Shown: positions 34,353 through 47,499, numbered from the stretch's first letter. The stretch is 64,000 bases of DNA from Cycas panzhihuaensis (GCA_023213395.1 CM041465.1:47127741-47191740), one strand, 5' to 3'. Translations and numbers: made by a program. The notes: generated by a model not told the origin, from the sequence alone.

Positions 34353-37340
34353 TTTATGTGTCTTTTTGACTTATCTACCTAATGGGCTACCAAACTAAAA
34401 TGCTATAGTTTTAATGGGTCTCTAGGAAGCCCTCTATTACTATTATGGCTAGTGGTGGCTTCCTAGAGGTGGTAGTTTATGGACTTTATATACTTTGGTA
34501 CATGAGTAAGTTAAGATCTATATACCTAGGTACATGAGCATAGAAGGTTAATGTGCCTCTCTAACACTATTTATCCACTTGTATTAGGTTTATGTTGAGT
34601 GACAAATCTAGTGAAGGACTACTAACCAAGGCACTCACCCTTTTCAGGTCTAACCTAGTCTCTAAACTCTAAGGAAATGGTTTACACCTCAACTTGCCAC
34701 TTAATACACCTTATAGATAATGACTTTCTCTAACATCCACATAGTTTGAGAAAAAGAAATATATGTGTGGAGTGGTAACTTTAGGAGTCCTAATTGTTTC
34801 CCGATTGAAAAAGTTTTTATTATTCAATTTAGAATTATCTTTTTTAATCTTTAACGTTTAAAATTCTTTTTTAAATATGGTATTACTTAAATGCAAGGGA
34901 TCTTTTTAAGAAAAAATAAGGATACAAAAAAGGAAATAGAAATAAATAACAAGAGGTAGGGTTTAGGATGCTCAAAGAAGGGACCATGCTTGCAAGATAA
35001 AAGCAAACTTCTTTACATAAGTAGAGCACTTACAACCATAATTCCAATATAAATGTTGACCAAAAATTAGGCAGAAAAGATAATAAGATAAATGTGAGCA
35101 ATAAATAATATTAAAATCCCTCTATAAAGGTGTGAAATAAGTCTTCAATTGATGAAATATGACTTTAAAAGCACACAAAAAAGGGTTAAATTTAATAGAT
35201 TTAAAAGCCCTAAAATCTATCCAAATAGGTCTAAAATTAGCTCTAGGCTATAGAGCTCTAAATTAGGATTCTAGTGAATATCATAGATTGAAAAAAAGAC
35301 ACTCTAGCATAAAGATATTATAAAAATAGTGATACACCACCTTAAGCAATAAAAAATGAAATATAAAGGCCTTAAACCTCCTTAATGGAGAAGCCCATGG
35401 TCACCGAGGTTTGACCAGGTAGGATTAAAATCATTTGAAATCTCCAATATAGGAGTCTATTAACTTGAAGATCATATATAATGGATCCATAGGGTAGGGG
35501 ACATCACTCACATGGCATGTAGTATTGTTAAGGGATTAAGTGAGGGCTATAAACTGATAAAGAGTGGTAGCTAGGTGGAGAGCAACATGATTATAAGACA
35601 ATCATAGGAGTATGATTGAAGAACTACATAGTCACGATAGTCACACTGGACATGAAGACAGAGGAGACATACTCATAGGACATAATGGAGAGTCTCATAT
35701 GCATGAGTTCAATGCTTTTTATCATACATCTCTTGATAAATAGATTTAGTATATACCTTTCATCAATTTCAAATAAACTATCATTATAAGAGTGTCCTGA
35801 CTATCAACCACCTTTCTTCTTCCCACCAACCACCAAGAAGATTAAAAAATAGGAGTCTACAATAAAACTTCTTAGGTGATCATTAAAGATTCCTTCGTTT
35901 AACTTGAGAAAAATGTAAATTTTTCCCATGGAGGAAATAATCATTACTAAATTTCTTTAAGTTTAATTATCATAGGATTAATATTTAACATTCAACTTTA
36001 TAATTACTAAAACATCTTTAAATCTTTAACTTTTATAAGCATCTACAACTTCTTCTTTTCTTTTATTAGTATTGGATATATGAGATCTTTCAATCTTCTT
36101 ACTCCAATAAAGAATCACTACTTTATTTCTTTTCTTTTTTTTTTCTTTTTCCAAGTTCTAGCCTTATACATGGTTTGCTTGGTCTTGATATTACTCAAGT
36201 AATCTATTTTTATCTTCCTCAAAGAGTCTTCTTGATTTCTATACTTAATGTAACCTCTTGGAGAATCACCAAGCCTATTCCCTAGCACTTAGTTTTCATA
36301 TCTATTGCATAGTTTCATCCTACATAATTCAACAAATAGAATCTTTTATGGTAATAATACCAAAATGACAAGCTTCTAAGGCACATAAGGTTCTCAAATG
36401 TGTCATGCCAAAATAAAGGATATACACCTATGAATTATGAATGTTCATAAATCTACATTTGCCAAATCTTAATCATAGGAATAGAAACTAATATTCTATG
36501 ATTGAAGTATCCTCACACAATTCTATTCTTTCAACTATATCACTAATTTTCTCAAAAGCAGTACAAGTGGTTCAAGCAAAATCTAAATTTACACAAGACT
36601 TAACTATGAAGGGTATCCTATACCATAGGTTATGCACTTATAGCTATAGAGAATTATTTTATCCTAATCTAGTACGGTTGGAGTTTAGATTATTGGATGA
36701 TTACAAGTTGAAGTTCCTTAGAGAAAATCCCTTTTATTTTATTTCATTTCACAAAAGTATATTTATACTTGTGTTGGAAATGATTGGAGCCAACTAAAAG
36801 ATAACTACAAATCTTTCTAAGGCCCTCACATAACAAAAAAATAATAATAGAAAATGTTTATGACATTTTCTATTATGTGCAGTCATGGATAGATTTTCCT
36901 TCAAATTGAACTAAAGGGAAGTTCCCTTCAAATCCACTAAAGGGGCAACAAAACTCATAAATAACTAATGATCTTTAAATGAAATTAAAGGGACTTATTA
37001 TTTCCATTATTTGAACTTTTTTTGATACATTTATAATAAAATATAGACACTTCAAAAAACCCTTTATATTGTATTACTTTAAGACTTACGAGTTACGAAT
37101 TGTTCAAAGTAACATATAAAACAAGGGCTTAATAAGATAAAATGATTATAAAATTAGGCATAAATGAGGCCCAATTCGAGGCTCATAAACTAGTTTTAAG
37201 AATTTAACATAATCAAGTGGAAGAAGATGAGTGCAATCACAAAATTGAGTGCATAAAATTATTAAAAATACTATCCTTAGAGATAAGCATTAGAATATAT
37301 GAAAAACTAATAATGGTAATATTAAAAGTGAACTGGTCCA
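34353..37340. other. AT-rich interval, no gene recognised
   Basis: I could not find the expected 5' LTR and primer site of element E here, nor any other domain. The open stretch 36498-36797 (plus, 99 codons) resembles no family I know and is probably chance. A CCTTCAAAT/GGGAAGTTCCC motif near 36900 echoes one near 22480, which may be a shared, unrecognised repeat. Confidence 0.4.
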
Positions 37341-37353
37341 TTAATGAAGAAAG

Positions 37354-37489
<136 letters not shown>

Positions 37490-40485
37490 GTCTGGGGGAT
37501 AACCTACCCACAATTCTACTCAAACAAGAAACTAGTGCCTTCAATAGCCAACAAATCAAACCAAAAAAAGAGTTGAGAAAAACTTAAGGCATACATACAC
37601 TTATTAGTAAAGAATGACACCAAATTTAGCTCAAGAGACATAACAATTCCAAATGTTGAGGACTAATTAGGTGAAAATCTAGAATGTTGATCATAAAAAA
37701 ATGCCTATGGAAAGATGACCATGCATGATTCATATGGCATTAAAGAAGCAACAATAAAGTCTAGTAACTCATAAATAGAAGATAACCTAGGGTAATAAAA
37801 TAGGTTAAATAATTCAACCAATAGATCATCTAGAAAAGTTATATCATTCTCACCAACCTCAAAGAGGGTATCAATGAATGAAGTAAAAGAAATAAGCAAA
37901 GTAACTCTTCATTCTTAGTAAAGTAAATGGAAATAACTATAGGGAAGCATCAAATAATTAAATATCAAATTGAGAAAGTGAATAGACCATATGGACTTTA
38001 AATCACATATTAGGATCTAAGTGTAAACTCAAATGGATAAATACACAAACATCAAAGAATGATTGATAGACAAAATGGGTTGAATGTTGTTGAGCCAAAC
38101 CATTACATGAATACTTTGTCTCTTGTGAACCAACAAATGTTAAATTGAAAGTTAAAGGTGAATATGCATGTGCTAATAAAAGATGAGAGACAATGGCGAG
38201 AGCCTTATACTAAGGTGTTATATGAGTCTCCACTTTAAAAAGGGGTATAAAATAATAAATCCCAATCAATATCAACAAATAGAACTATGTGTGAATTAGT
38301 GATGATATCAACCATTATAGGTTGGAACTTAGAGAAATTATGTTATGGATGACTTATTAAAATTAATTAATTAATGTTAGTAAAAAAAAATCATATCATT
38401 TAGGGGAAAAACCTTTGGGCCAATATAAAAACATCTTTACTATGTACATTTATTATCATGTTTATCAATATTATTTTATTTGGAGTTTCTCTATAATTCT
38501 TGCCTTCTATTATTTATTTATGTTGAATCATCCTATAGTGGTATATGAACAAGGTAAGTTAATTATATTCAATAAATTTGTAAGAGAATGGGGCAAATTG
38601 CTAAGGGAATCATAATCTTAGTGTAGAGGCATCCATTTAATATCTTATCCAAATAAGGAGAGCACAATAATAAAGGCATCTCATCTAGCAAATGGAATGA
38701 CTAGCCTAATATGGTGAAGACATAGTGAGGGTATTGTAGAATCAAATGATCATTATGATTTGGTAAAGAAAAGGATATTGTGGTACAGTAGGATCATCTT
38801 AATCTAGTGAATAACTAGTGAGGATGTCATAAGCAAGATTTACAATCAAGGGTTGAAGATCTATGAAGGGCATTCTAAGAGAGAAACTAGAAGGGCATAA
38901 TTACAATATAAAGAGGGAATGGGAAGGCACTGAATCCACATGTAAGGTTCTATGGGGGATATATAGACACAATTCTAATATGATATTTATAAAGGAAGGA
39001 AGTTTTCCCATACAATTTAGATTTATAATCTACTAGGCAATCTATGACATCCATGCAAGGTAGGGATGCACCTACCACTATACTAATAAATATGGCTATT
39101 CATCACTTGTGTGGGTGCCTATACCCACCTAAAAGAAATTAAGAATTTTTGTTGGTAACACATTCATTATCATGGCACCCAATACGTAATATATACATCA
39201 CATATTCTGAAGAAATACGCATTTTGGTGCTCAAATTTTGAATAATGAATACTTTCTATTTCTTATTGATTTATTTACTTTATTTTAGTCATTCTTCCAA
39301 GGGGCACTATATAATTCCTAGCTATAACCTTTGTGTGGGGTGTTAATTTTTTGCACTATCAGTCTTATTGAAATCTACATTCATCAACCTTTAAAACAAG
39401 CGGTCATAAAAGATATTTTAGAGTCATATAACCTTAACTTTTAAATCTTAGAAATTACAAAAGAAATGATAGAGTTCTTGATTGACTCTATAATTTTTGT
39501 CTTAATCAATTTTCCTATTATGATCTGTGATCTTGTTTTTAAATTCAATCTCTCATCATAATTCAAAGTAGTAGAAAAGTTATATTGATAGATGAAATAG
39601 GTTCAATCCCTTTCATACTCAGTAAATATGACTTTGTTTTTCTAGTCCTAATCAAATAAAATGGCCTCATGAATATTTCATGCCTTCATAATATTCTTAT
39701 TAAATCATCATTAATGGCTTAATAATCAAACATAAATTTTTATTTTCTCTTGCCCATTTAATATTTAATATTCTTTTAAATCCTTAAAGTTTTGCCACAT
39801 GGCATAATAATGTCATATCTCCCTTCATCACCAAATATATGCTACATACTTAATACCATTATAATAATTCATCTTGTGTGCCATATACCTTTATTAACAT
39901 TATTAAAGAATACCTATTAATATGTTACTTAATATTCTGTTCTTACTACCTATTTTGTTTCACTAATAGAATACTACCATCATTTTGGAAGTGAATCTTA
40001 ATCTAAGAGACTCACAAAAGCCTCCATAATGGTTCATAAGTGATAGCAAATACTCAAGTAGGACACTCATAAAATCCTTCACTAATGAATAATGAACTTC
40101 TCTAGTGTATTACTTTCATAGGGTGGTCAATCCTAGTTAAGCAATCTTTTATGGATAAACTTCAAATACATCTACATATTCTATAGAAAGTGTGCATAAT
40201 ATTGATAATAAATATATATAATAAAGTCAATATATTATACCATCAATATTGTTGTAATTCATCATATGACTTTCATCTATATATGGGTTCATCTGGCTTG
40301 ATCTTTTTTATCTTCATCTAGCCCTTAGATCTCAATCATATATCATTGGCATTATTGGCATATTTAGAATTTTAGCTCATCATATTTATCTCATAATTGG
40401 CTTGTGTATTGACACTATAATTGATTCATAGTAGCTCATCACATTAGATCGTATAAGCTTCTTTCCTACGACATAACCAACCATG
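37490..40485. other. AT-rich interval, no gene recognised; internal side of element H
   Basis: This is the side on which the body of minus-strand element H should lie, but no gag or pol block could be read in any frame. ATGGCACCCAATACG near 39171 weakly resembles a gypsy primer site (TGGCGCCCA...), too weak to call. The 38415-38615 open stretch is aromatic-rich and unlike a known protein. Confidence 0.4.
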
Positions 40486-40497
40486 GCTCTGATACCA
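40486..40497 (-). other. Primer binding site of element H (tRNA-iMet type)
   Basis: The minus strand reads TGGTATCAGAGC, an exact match to the common plant primer site, directly after the LTR end at 40498. It shows that element H is on the minus strand with its 5' LTR to the right. Confidence 0.8.
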
Positions 40498-40579
40498 TGT
40501 TAGAATTTATAATTACACTCTAATACCATATTAGAAATATAAAGTATAATACAATAGAATTATAATATACATCTATATC

Positions 40580-40613
40580 TATATCTATCTATCTGACTAT
40601 TTATCTATCTATG

Positions 40614-40647
<34 letters not shown>

Positions 40648-40702
40648 GTGTGTGTGTGTGTGTGTATATATATGCATGTATGTATGTATGTATATATATA
40701 AT
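40580..40702. repeat. Compound microsatellite (TATC)n, (TA)n, (TG)n, (TATG)n
   Basis: Consecutive blocks of TATC/TATCTA, TA, GTGTGT (with one GG break near 40649), TA and GTAT repeats lie in the LTR of element H. Confidence 0.9.
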
Positions 40703-40742
40703 GATAGAATTATCTAATGAGATATGTCTATATATAAAGGAT

Positions 40743-40910
40743 AAACATAAATATGAAGTAAATAACATCACAAAGCATGTACCATAATAGAGATACTATA
40801 TTTATACATGGAAAATCTAGTGTAGTAAACATAAATATGAAGTAAATAACATCACAAAGCATGCACCATAATAGAGATACTATATTTATACATGGAAAAT
40901 CTAGTGTAGA
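40743..40910. repeat. 84-bp tandem duplication, two nearly identical copies
   Basis: ACATAAATATGAAGTAAATA starts at 40745 and again at 40829, and the text stays almost identical for the full 84 bp. The unit is 28 codons long, so a minus-strand open stretch shows a spurious duplicated peptide. High identity suggests a recent duplication inside the old LTR. Confidence 0.92.
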
Positions 40911-41201
40911 AAAAACCACAAAAGAAGGTAGAGTTTGAAGCTCCTTTTAATGATAAGAATAAGTACATCTCAAGGTCCTTGACCTTTATCAAGTTCTTAA
41001 GTAGTGTGTATATATATTTATAGAAATGTTCACCTTATGAGTAGCCTATTATGTCTCTTGTTTCTTTACATCATCCAATAGCATATTTATATAGATATGT
41101 GTGTATCTCACATATCTCAATATATGTGAATGGTAGACTTATATATGTGTCCATCATTAACATTAAATATTATATATATGAATAATTCACATATTCTAAT
41201 A

Positions 41202-41600
41202 ATATTATAACTAATAAATTAGCTACTATATTAGTAAATTCTAAGGATATACATTTAGAGGGAAAAATAAAAAGTTTTATTGGCAAAACCTGAGATAAAG
41301 TTGATGAAAAGGAATTGACTGCAACCATTAAATCACCTAATATCAAGTAGGATTGCCTAATAAAACACTATGGAAATACCTATGTGACTATAAAAATCTA
41401 ATGCTTGAGGAGAATAAAGTCATAGTATTTCATATGTATTTCAATTACTCATAATCTATACACTTATAAAATAAGAAATAATTTAAAAGGGCAGTAATCT
41501 GATGTCTCAACTTAAAACATGAATCATACAAACTAAGGATCTAAATTTAATAAATGGAGTATTACTTTCACTTAATAGAATTAGACAATCATGAATAAGT
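41202..41600. other. AT-rich spacer between H and gypsy I
   Basis: No coding similarity and no repeat were recognised. It may contain the 5' end of gypsy element I. Confidence 0.35.
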
Positions 41601-42425
41601 TTTAGTGGCCACACTACACTCAAATGACATAGCATGTTAATGGTGGAAGAATTTGGAGCATACTAGATATGAATCTTAACCTCCATCATAGGATGTATTT
41701 ATAGTATTATTACTTGAATAATGTAATACAATTATAAAGTGTGAATATGATTGTGAACTATAAAAACTTAGATAGATGGGTTTAGTAAAGGAATATGACA
41801 TGGCCTTTACGAAATTATCCTATGTACTAAAGGACATACCTAAGGATAAGATAATCCAATTATATATCGGTAATTTAACCATAAAGATTCAAGAAGATGT
41901 TTTGATATGGGAATCATCAACCTTAACCAAGGCTATGCAACTGGCTCACATATATGAAGATAAGATTAAATCCTTAATCAAACCTAAGTTTAGGGCTTAT
42001 ATTCCCCCTTTTTATTAAGGAAAACACAATAATACATTCTCAAGAAACATGATTAGGAAAAAGGCTCATAGTTTCTAATAAGTCTTTTAATCTAATTAAT
42101 AAACTTATTAATTTACCTAGGCAGGCAAGACCCACACTATAAAGATCCAAAGTGGAATGTGATAATTTAATAATTATGGGCCTTTATTTCATATACATTG
42201 AAATATAGGCTCTAATGCATATATGTAATTGAAATAAGCTTTTTACTATCAAACTAGAACTGGATGAAGATGATCTATCAAAAAGTAAGGTTAATTCAGA
42301 GTTAGAAATCAATTTTGAAGAAGAATAAATATTAGATTTAACATACTATAGATGTATTTCTCACCCATGATAAAAATTGCTTAATAGGATACCCTTAAAT
42401 TGCGTGGATTTATTAAGGATCAATT

Positions 42426-42430
42426 AGTTA
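42426..42430. repeat. Target-site duplication of element J, left copy
   Basis: AGTTA directly before the left LTR is repeated at 46472-46476 after the right LTR. Removing J and one copy restores an uninterrupted protease frame of element I. Confidence 0.9.
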
Positions 42431-42756
42431 TTTTAGAAAATACAACTGAAGCAAACAAGGTTGATAGTATCTTTCACATTAAGCAGATAACAAGCATAAG
42501 AAGATCGTACAGGACACCATATTCCTATGGGAAACCCTTACGGGTGAAAACCCACAAATGAATAATATTCACATTATGATAAAATAATATATCTTACAAG
42601 GATGGACTTTGATCTATATTTATAGATCTAAAGTGCCAAATATAATTATAATTACATCCATTAGGTCACCACAATTGAGACTATTCCTTGACATAATTAG
42701 GCATAAAAATAGGAGGCCCACTTTACATTAGGTGGTATGGTTTACATATTTTAACA
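42431..42756 (-). repeat. 3' LTR of element J
   Basis: On the plus strand it runs TTTTAGAAAATAC ... ATTTTAACA. The minus-strand start TGTTAAAATATG follows the polypurine tract. The outer end CA has mutated to AA. Confidence 0.88.
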
Positions 42757-45700
42757 TCCCCTCTTAATGTAAATATGGGGCAATAAGGATTATCACTGGG
42801 AATAAATCCACTCTCAAGGATAACCTTACCCAACCCAATATGCATGAATGTCGATGTAGCGATCTTCTCTTGGAGATAACAGTGCCATGCCTCATATGTA
42901 CTCAATTCTTTGGAAGTACTCCAATAGACCTACAACCATACAATTCTCTATGCACCTGACACTTTATACATTTAATTTAGTCATATTATTTTGACTAAAC
43001 CAAGAGGATGAGTCATGTAAGCTATGTGAATCACCTCTTCAAGTCTTCGTTAAGGAACACAAATACGATACGATATCATACCCAACTAATTGAAGATGTT
43101 GAAGTAAGGATCAAACAGACCAAAAAACTAGAGACTGGTGTTAAATGTCTCATCGTAACTTAATCATTCTTATTGCTAAGGATTGCCTATACAACAAGCT
43201 TACCAACTTATAAATCTACTAGGTTCTTTACTTCAATACAACTCTCCATCATGAATCTATACTCACTAGAATGTTGGTATCTATCTCAAGCTTTGACTGG
43301 CATGCTGATCCATGATCTTCCATCATTCTATAAGTCTTCAACTATTAATGGAACATGGGGTTGCAATCTATGTCTCATCATCTAATAGCTCCTTATCATC
43401 AATCTGTCACTAAGTCTTGCCTATGTCTCAAGCATAATGTTAAGCAAACAAACCTCTGTACCTATTGAATAACAACTCAGAAAAGTGAAGCAATGAAGGA
43501 TATAACATATAATGAAATGACACTCAACATGATATATCAATAACTTTATAACATCTAGATTGATCACATGCATTTCCCCTATAGATCACACTATTTATAA
43601 TCTAACCAACTGATAGGCTCCAAACACTTGCAATCCTATCGCTACAATCTTCGTCTAAGATGCGTGCACTCCAATGCACCAAAGGAAACAAATGGAAGGC
43701 TTTTGGCTTGGTCCAAATACAACATATGAGGGGAAATTATGCCACATATAGTCACAACATGGGTACCCATACCTGTCCACTACAGTTTCTGCCAATAAAC
43801 CATAGGACACAAACCACAACATGCACTAACCTCACTATCTGTATCATGATATTATCCTATAATACAACTTGACATGCCAACTATACATACCATGACAAAG
43901 GCATTACTGATTTTAAGGCATCTCATCTTAGACCTTTGCATTCACACTTTAAATTTATCAAACACTATCTCAGTTCCACATCAGACTTATGTAGATATTC
44001 ACCCATGTTGAACCAACATTAATCAAGGCCATAAACCTCATACTAACAGTCTAACTAGTCAATATATAATGGTCCATCACAAACGACAATCATATAAGAA
44101 AATTCTAAACTTCATCATCTCATATACATCTAATGCAATTGAACTTGAATGTAATCATGAATAAACCATACTCATTTTTTTTTCACTAAATCAATCACTT
44201 ATTTCACTAATTTTGTGTAATGATCTATGCCACACTCAAATAATAACAAAGTTTGCATTAAGTTCCAATTAAGGTATCTTATGCTCTTGCCCTTCTTTGC
44301 CTAAACTTGCCCATCATTACCCAATCTAACTCACCCATTATTGCCCTTATACTTGCCAAAACATGCCCTTCTCTCTCCCTTAAAACCTACCCAAACTCTC
44401 ACCTTTTTCTTGCCTAATTTTATCCACAAACTCTTTGACCCATGAAGCGCCTTCATGTAAGGCACATTCTAAGGAGCACTTAATTGCCTCAAATCGCCAT
44501 CAACACCCAACTTGTTCTCTCATATAAATCACATACTAGAGAACATATAGTTGCCTCTTCACCCATTAAACCCTATCATACAGTTACATGAAACAAGGGA
44601 TATTCACCATTTTACATCACAAAAAGTTATCTCATTCACTATCACCATATATCAACTTGAAGCCAAACCTTTTATGCCACTTTAGTAAGGTATATACATT
44701 TATCAAAATACCAAAATAAGGTTACTAAAAAAGGTATCACTTAATAATAATATATATCATAAGGCAACTCTAAATATATTAAGAGTGACCTTATATTATA
44801 AAACAACTTTAGACAAATCATTAAAATGGATGAAATATATCAAAAAAGGCATCACCTTTAACCAAAGTCAATATGTAAAAAGCGTTGGGTGACTTTACAT
44901 ATCAAAATATATATTAAAATGATGATTTGGAAAATGATAGATTAAATGTCATAAATATTACAGACAATGAGCAAAAAATATGATGTAGATGATCAAATAT
45001 CACGTGGGAGAATTGATGATAATCCACGACTGAAGATTCAAAGCAGAGGCTCATCAAAATGGCAGTTGAAAAGAGGTGAAAGATAATGTGACACAAATCT
45101 ACAATCATGCAAATGACTGGGTGTCTTGAAACAATAATAAATAGGTGATTATGAATATTCATATGCATGCATGCATGCAGGTTATGACTAATAAAAGGAA
45201 TTACCATATTAACATAGATGATAGTTTGCATCTTCATGCGAAAAAGAAATATATACATAGCTGAATATAATGCTAGTTCCATCATGCATAGTGTATAACT
45301 ATCACCACATTAGATATATGGGAAAAGCTAGAATATCATGGTACGTGTTTGTAGTCAAATGCACATAGAGGAAACATCATGTGAACTACAAATATCCAAG
45401 TGCAACTACAACATGATCATGCGAAGGCTAAAAATCTCATAACTAGTGATTATAAAATTCATCATGCATTTATAAATATATGTAGATGTTATAATGTAGA
45501 TGCTAATAATATGGGTGATAGCAGTGTATAAAACGACAATGTATTACATAAAACACCAAGGGCGACAACATAATATATATCTCACAGCTGCATAATCTTT
45601 ATACAAGGCAACATCTTTTGCACCAAATATACAAATAATTTGGCCAGTGGACAGAATATCATCACGCAAGGAAATTATTTACTCGTGTGCAAATATATAT

Positions 45701-46134
45701 ATATATATATCATGCGAGAGGAAAATATACTAATCATACCTTTCTTTTATTGATCATAATATTGATTTCATAGCACTACAACGGGCTCACTAGGGTTTCT
45801 GCACTCTCCCACCACCAACAGAGGGCTGCCAATCAACTCTATAGTATGCAAACTCAATGGCAACATCAAATAAGGATCTGACACCTTTAACAGATTCAAA
45901 CGACACTCATATGGCAGTCAACGGAGTCAGAACTCATCTACACACCTCCATATGGCTCAAAGTACGTACAAATAATAGTTAGAAGAATCCTAGGGATTCT
46001 TAGTAATCACCTACACTATTATTGCTATTTTGCAGGGTTATCAGATATGCCAATCTGCTAGGGACAAGCCAACATGACTTGGCACTAACGATTGAACCTT
46101 TGACAACATTCATCTATCTGTGCATGATCTACAT
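42757..46134 (-). other. Non-coding interior of element J
   Basis: About 3.4 kb with stops in all frames. Contains a pyrimidine-rich stretch near 44280-44420 with repeated CTTGCCC/CTTGCC motifs, a (GCAT)n patch near 45165-45180, and a short TA run near 45690-45708. None of these suggests a protein. Confidence 0.6.
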
Positions 46135-46146
46135 GCTCTGATACCA
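46135..46146 (-). other. Primer binding site of element J (tRNA-iMet type)
   Basis: Minus-strand TGGTATCAGAGC, an exact consensus, lies immediately inside the 5' LTR. Confidence 0.9.
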
Positions 46147-46471
46147 TGTTAGAAAATGCAACTGAAGCAAACAAGGTCGACATGATCTTTCACATCAGGC
46201 AGATAACAAGCAGAAGCAGATCACACGGGACACCATATTACCATAGGAAACCCTTACGGGTGAAAATCCATAAATGAATAATATTAATATTATGACAAAA
46301 TGATATATCTTACAAGGATGGACTTTGATCTATATTTATAAATCTAAAGTGCCAAATATAATTATAATTACATCCATTAGGTCACCACAATTGAGGTTAT
46401 TCATCCACATAATTAGGCATAAAAATAAGAGGCCTACTTTACATTAGGTGGTATGGTCATATATTTTAACA
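46147..46471 (-). repeat. 5' LTR of element J
   Basis: Plus strand TGTTAGAAAATGC ... ATTTTAACA, intact TG...CA ends, followed by AGTTA. Confidence 0.9.
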
Positions 46472-46476
46472 AGTTA
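46472..46476. repeat. Target-site duplication of element J, right copy
   Basis: AGTTA is identical to 42426-42430. Confidence 0.9.
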
Positions 46477-46789
46477 TAATTTTGATTGATTTAGAAAGCA
46501 CTAATAATTTTATGGATAAATATGTAATATAATATTTATAACTCTTTCTAACACTGACTTCAAAGTTCCAAATATAAATGGGAGGAATGTAATTTGTTTC
46601 AGGTAAATGAATATTAGAGATAATCAAACTCAATGTTAAAAACAAAACTATCATCGAAGCTTACTACATAATATGAGTAAACATTTACGATGTAATTTTA
46701 CATAGTCAATAGGTAAGGAAAATTGGGACATTTAAAATCAATTTGGAGGAAATATTCATGTGATATAAATAATATAGAAGAACCATCAT

Positions 46790-47170
46790 CTTATAAGGGG
46801 AACCACTATCTTTGGGTTGAGGCTATCTAGACTATTGTGTATTGTATCAATACTATTAATTCCCCCAAGCTCATCCCCTTTCCATGTGAAATGTGGTATG
46901 GACAAGCCCCCTCTATCTCCTACTTCAAAATTTTTGACTTTACTTGTTATGCTCACATTCTAGAGGAACATAGAAATAAGCTCTAAGATAGATCCATCAA
47001 AGGTATCTTTGTTGGATACCCTATGGATAAAGGGGTACAAGGCTTTTATACCTTTACAGTATAAAATCATCATCACTAGAGATGTTATCTTTATAGAGAC
47101 TAAAGATCAATTACTCAGACTTGACTCTAAGATGCCTTCATGCTAACTTAATGATGCTACTTAATTTGGT
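46790..47170 (+). pseudogene. Element K: integrase C-terminal domain
   Basis: The frame reads LWVEAI, a stop, TIVYCINTI, then FPCEMWYGQAPSISYFKIFD followed by FTCYAHILEEHRNKL, matching the copia integrase C-terminal block (WAEAxxTAxYLxNR ... PxExWxGxxPxxxxLRxFGCxAYxHxPxxxRxKL). The RSIKGIFVGYPMDKGVQGFY block follows near 46987. Stops at Gln codons interrupt it. Confidence 0.72.
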
Positions 47171-47499
47171 ATCCAGATTCTAAAATTTAAGGGGGGAGAT
47201 GCTCAATAGTTGCTCAAAATCTTGGAATCTGATAATAAAGCCCCAGAAGATACAAGTTGTGACTCTTAACCAATGTGTACACATCTAGTACTATCATTTA
47301 CAAACAACCAAGTTGATAAAGGTAAAGTCATAGTAGAAGGATCATCTTCTCCAACATCTGTGGCTGGCCCATCTTCTCCATCATTGTCAACTTCCTCCAT
47401 GCCAAAAATTTTATATGATCCTTTTCAGGATTAAAACGAAGACCAAGAGGCTATAGAAATAAAAACCTCATTCCCAACTCGAGGTTTCCGTGAAGCCTA

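Larger units (their letters stand above)
40498..41201 (-). repeat. 5' LTR of element H (outer boundary approximate)
   Basis: It adjoins the primer site at 40498 (plus TGTTAGAAT, i.e. ends ...ATTCTAACA on the minus strand). The outer end may be near 41201, where ATTCTAATA forms an imperfect inverted match. It contains a compound microsatellite and an 84-bp tandem repeat, so length and shape are unusual. No second LTR copy was identified. Confidence 0.5.
42431..46471 (-). mobile_element. Element J: 4.0-kb non-autonomous LTR retrotransposon
   Basis: LTRs of 326 bp (42431-42756) and 325 bp (46147-46471) differ at roughly one base in ten by eye. A perfect tRNA-iMet primer site (46135-46146, minus TGGTATCAGAGC), a polypurine tract (42757-42770, minus TTAAGAGGGGA) and an AGTTA target duplication make it a complete integrated element on the minus strand. 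The 3.4-kb interior has no gag, protease, RT, RNase H or integrase block in any frame; its longest open stretch (44914-45285, minus) is a His/Ile/Phe-rich chance ORF. It must have moved with enzymes supplied in trans and is best called LARD-like. Confidence 0.88.
41601..46740 (+). pseudogene. Gypsy element I: gag and protease, split by element J
   Basis: 41776-42018 reads LVKEYDMAFTKLSYV, a block ending in LYIGNLTIKIQEDVL, and TLTKAMQLAHIYEDKI, the C-terminal half of Ty3/gypsy gag (retrotrans_gag: VxEYExxFxxLS, then FxxGLxxxIxxxV, then TLxEAxxxAxxxE). The protease frame near 42390-42430 is cut by element J and resumes in the same frame after J (46477 onward) with the active-site region, which reads D-L-E in place of the catalytic D-S/T-G, followed by NNFMD. 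It decays by about 46740. No RT follows. Confidence 0.68.

Noticed and set aside
36498-36797. 99-codon plus-strand ORF
   Set aside because: No recognisable family, no neighbouring element structure, and a length expected now and then in this much DNA.
39160-39190. Possible gypsy primer site (ATGGCACCCAATACG)
   Set aside because: Too few positions match the TGGCGCCCA type, and no LTR partner or gag was found.
40728-40919. Minus-strand ORF with a 28-residue internal repeat
   Set aside because: The repeat is the 84-bp DNA duplication in the LTR of H; no protein family resembles it.
44914-45285. 123-codon minus-strand ORF within element J
   Set aside because: His/Ile/Phe/Met-rich composition without any domain, in DNA where other frames behave the same; probably chance.
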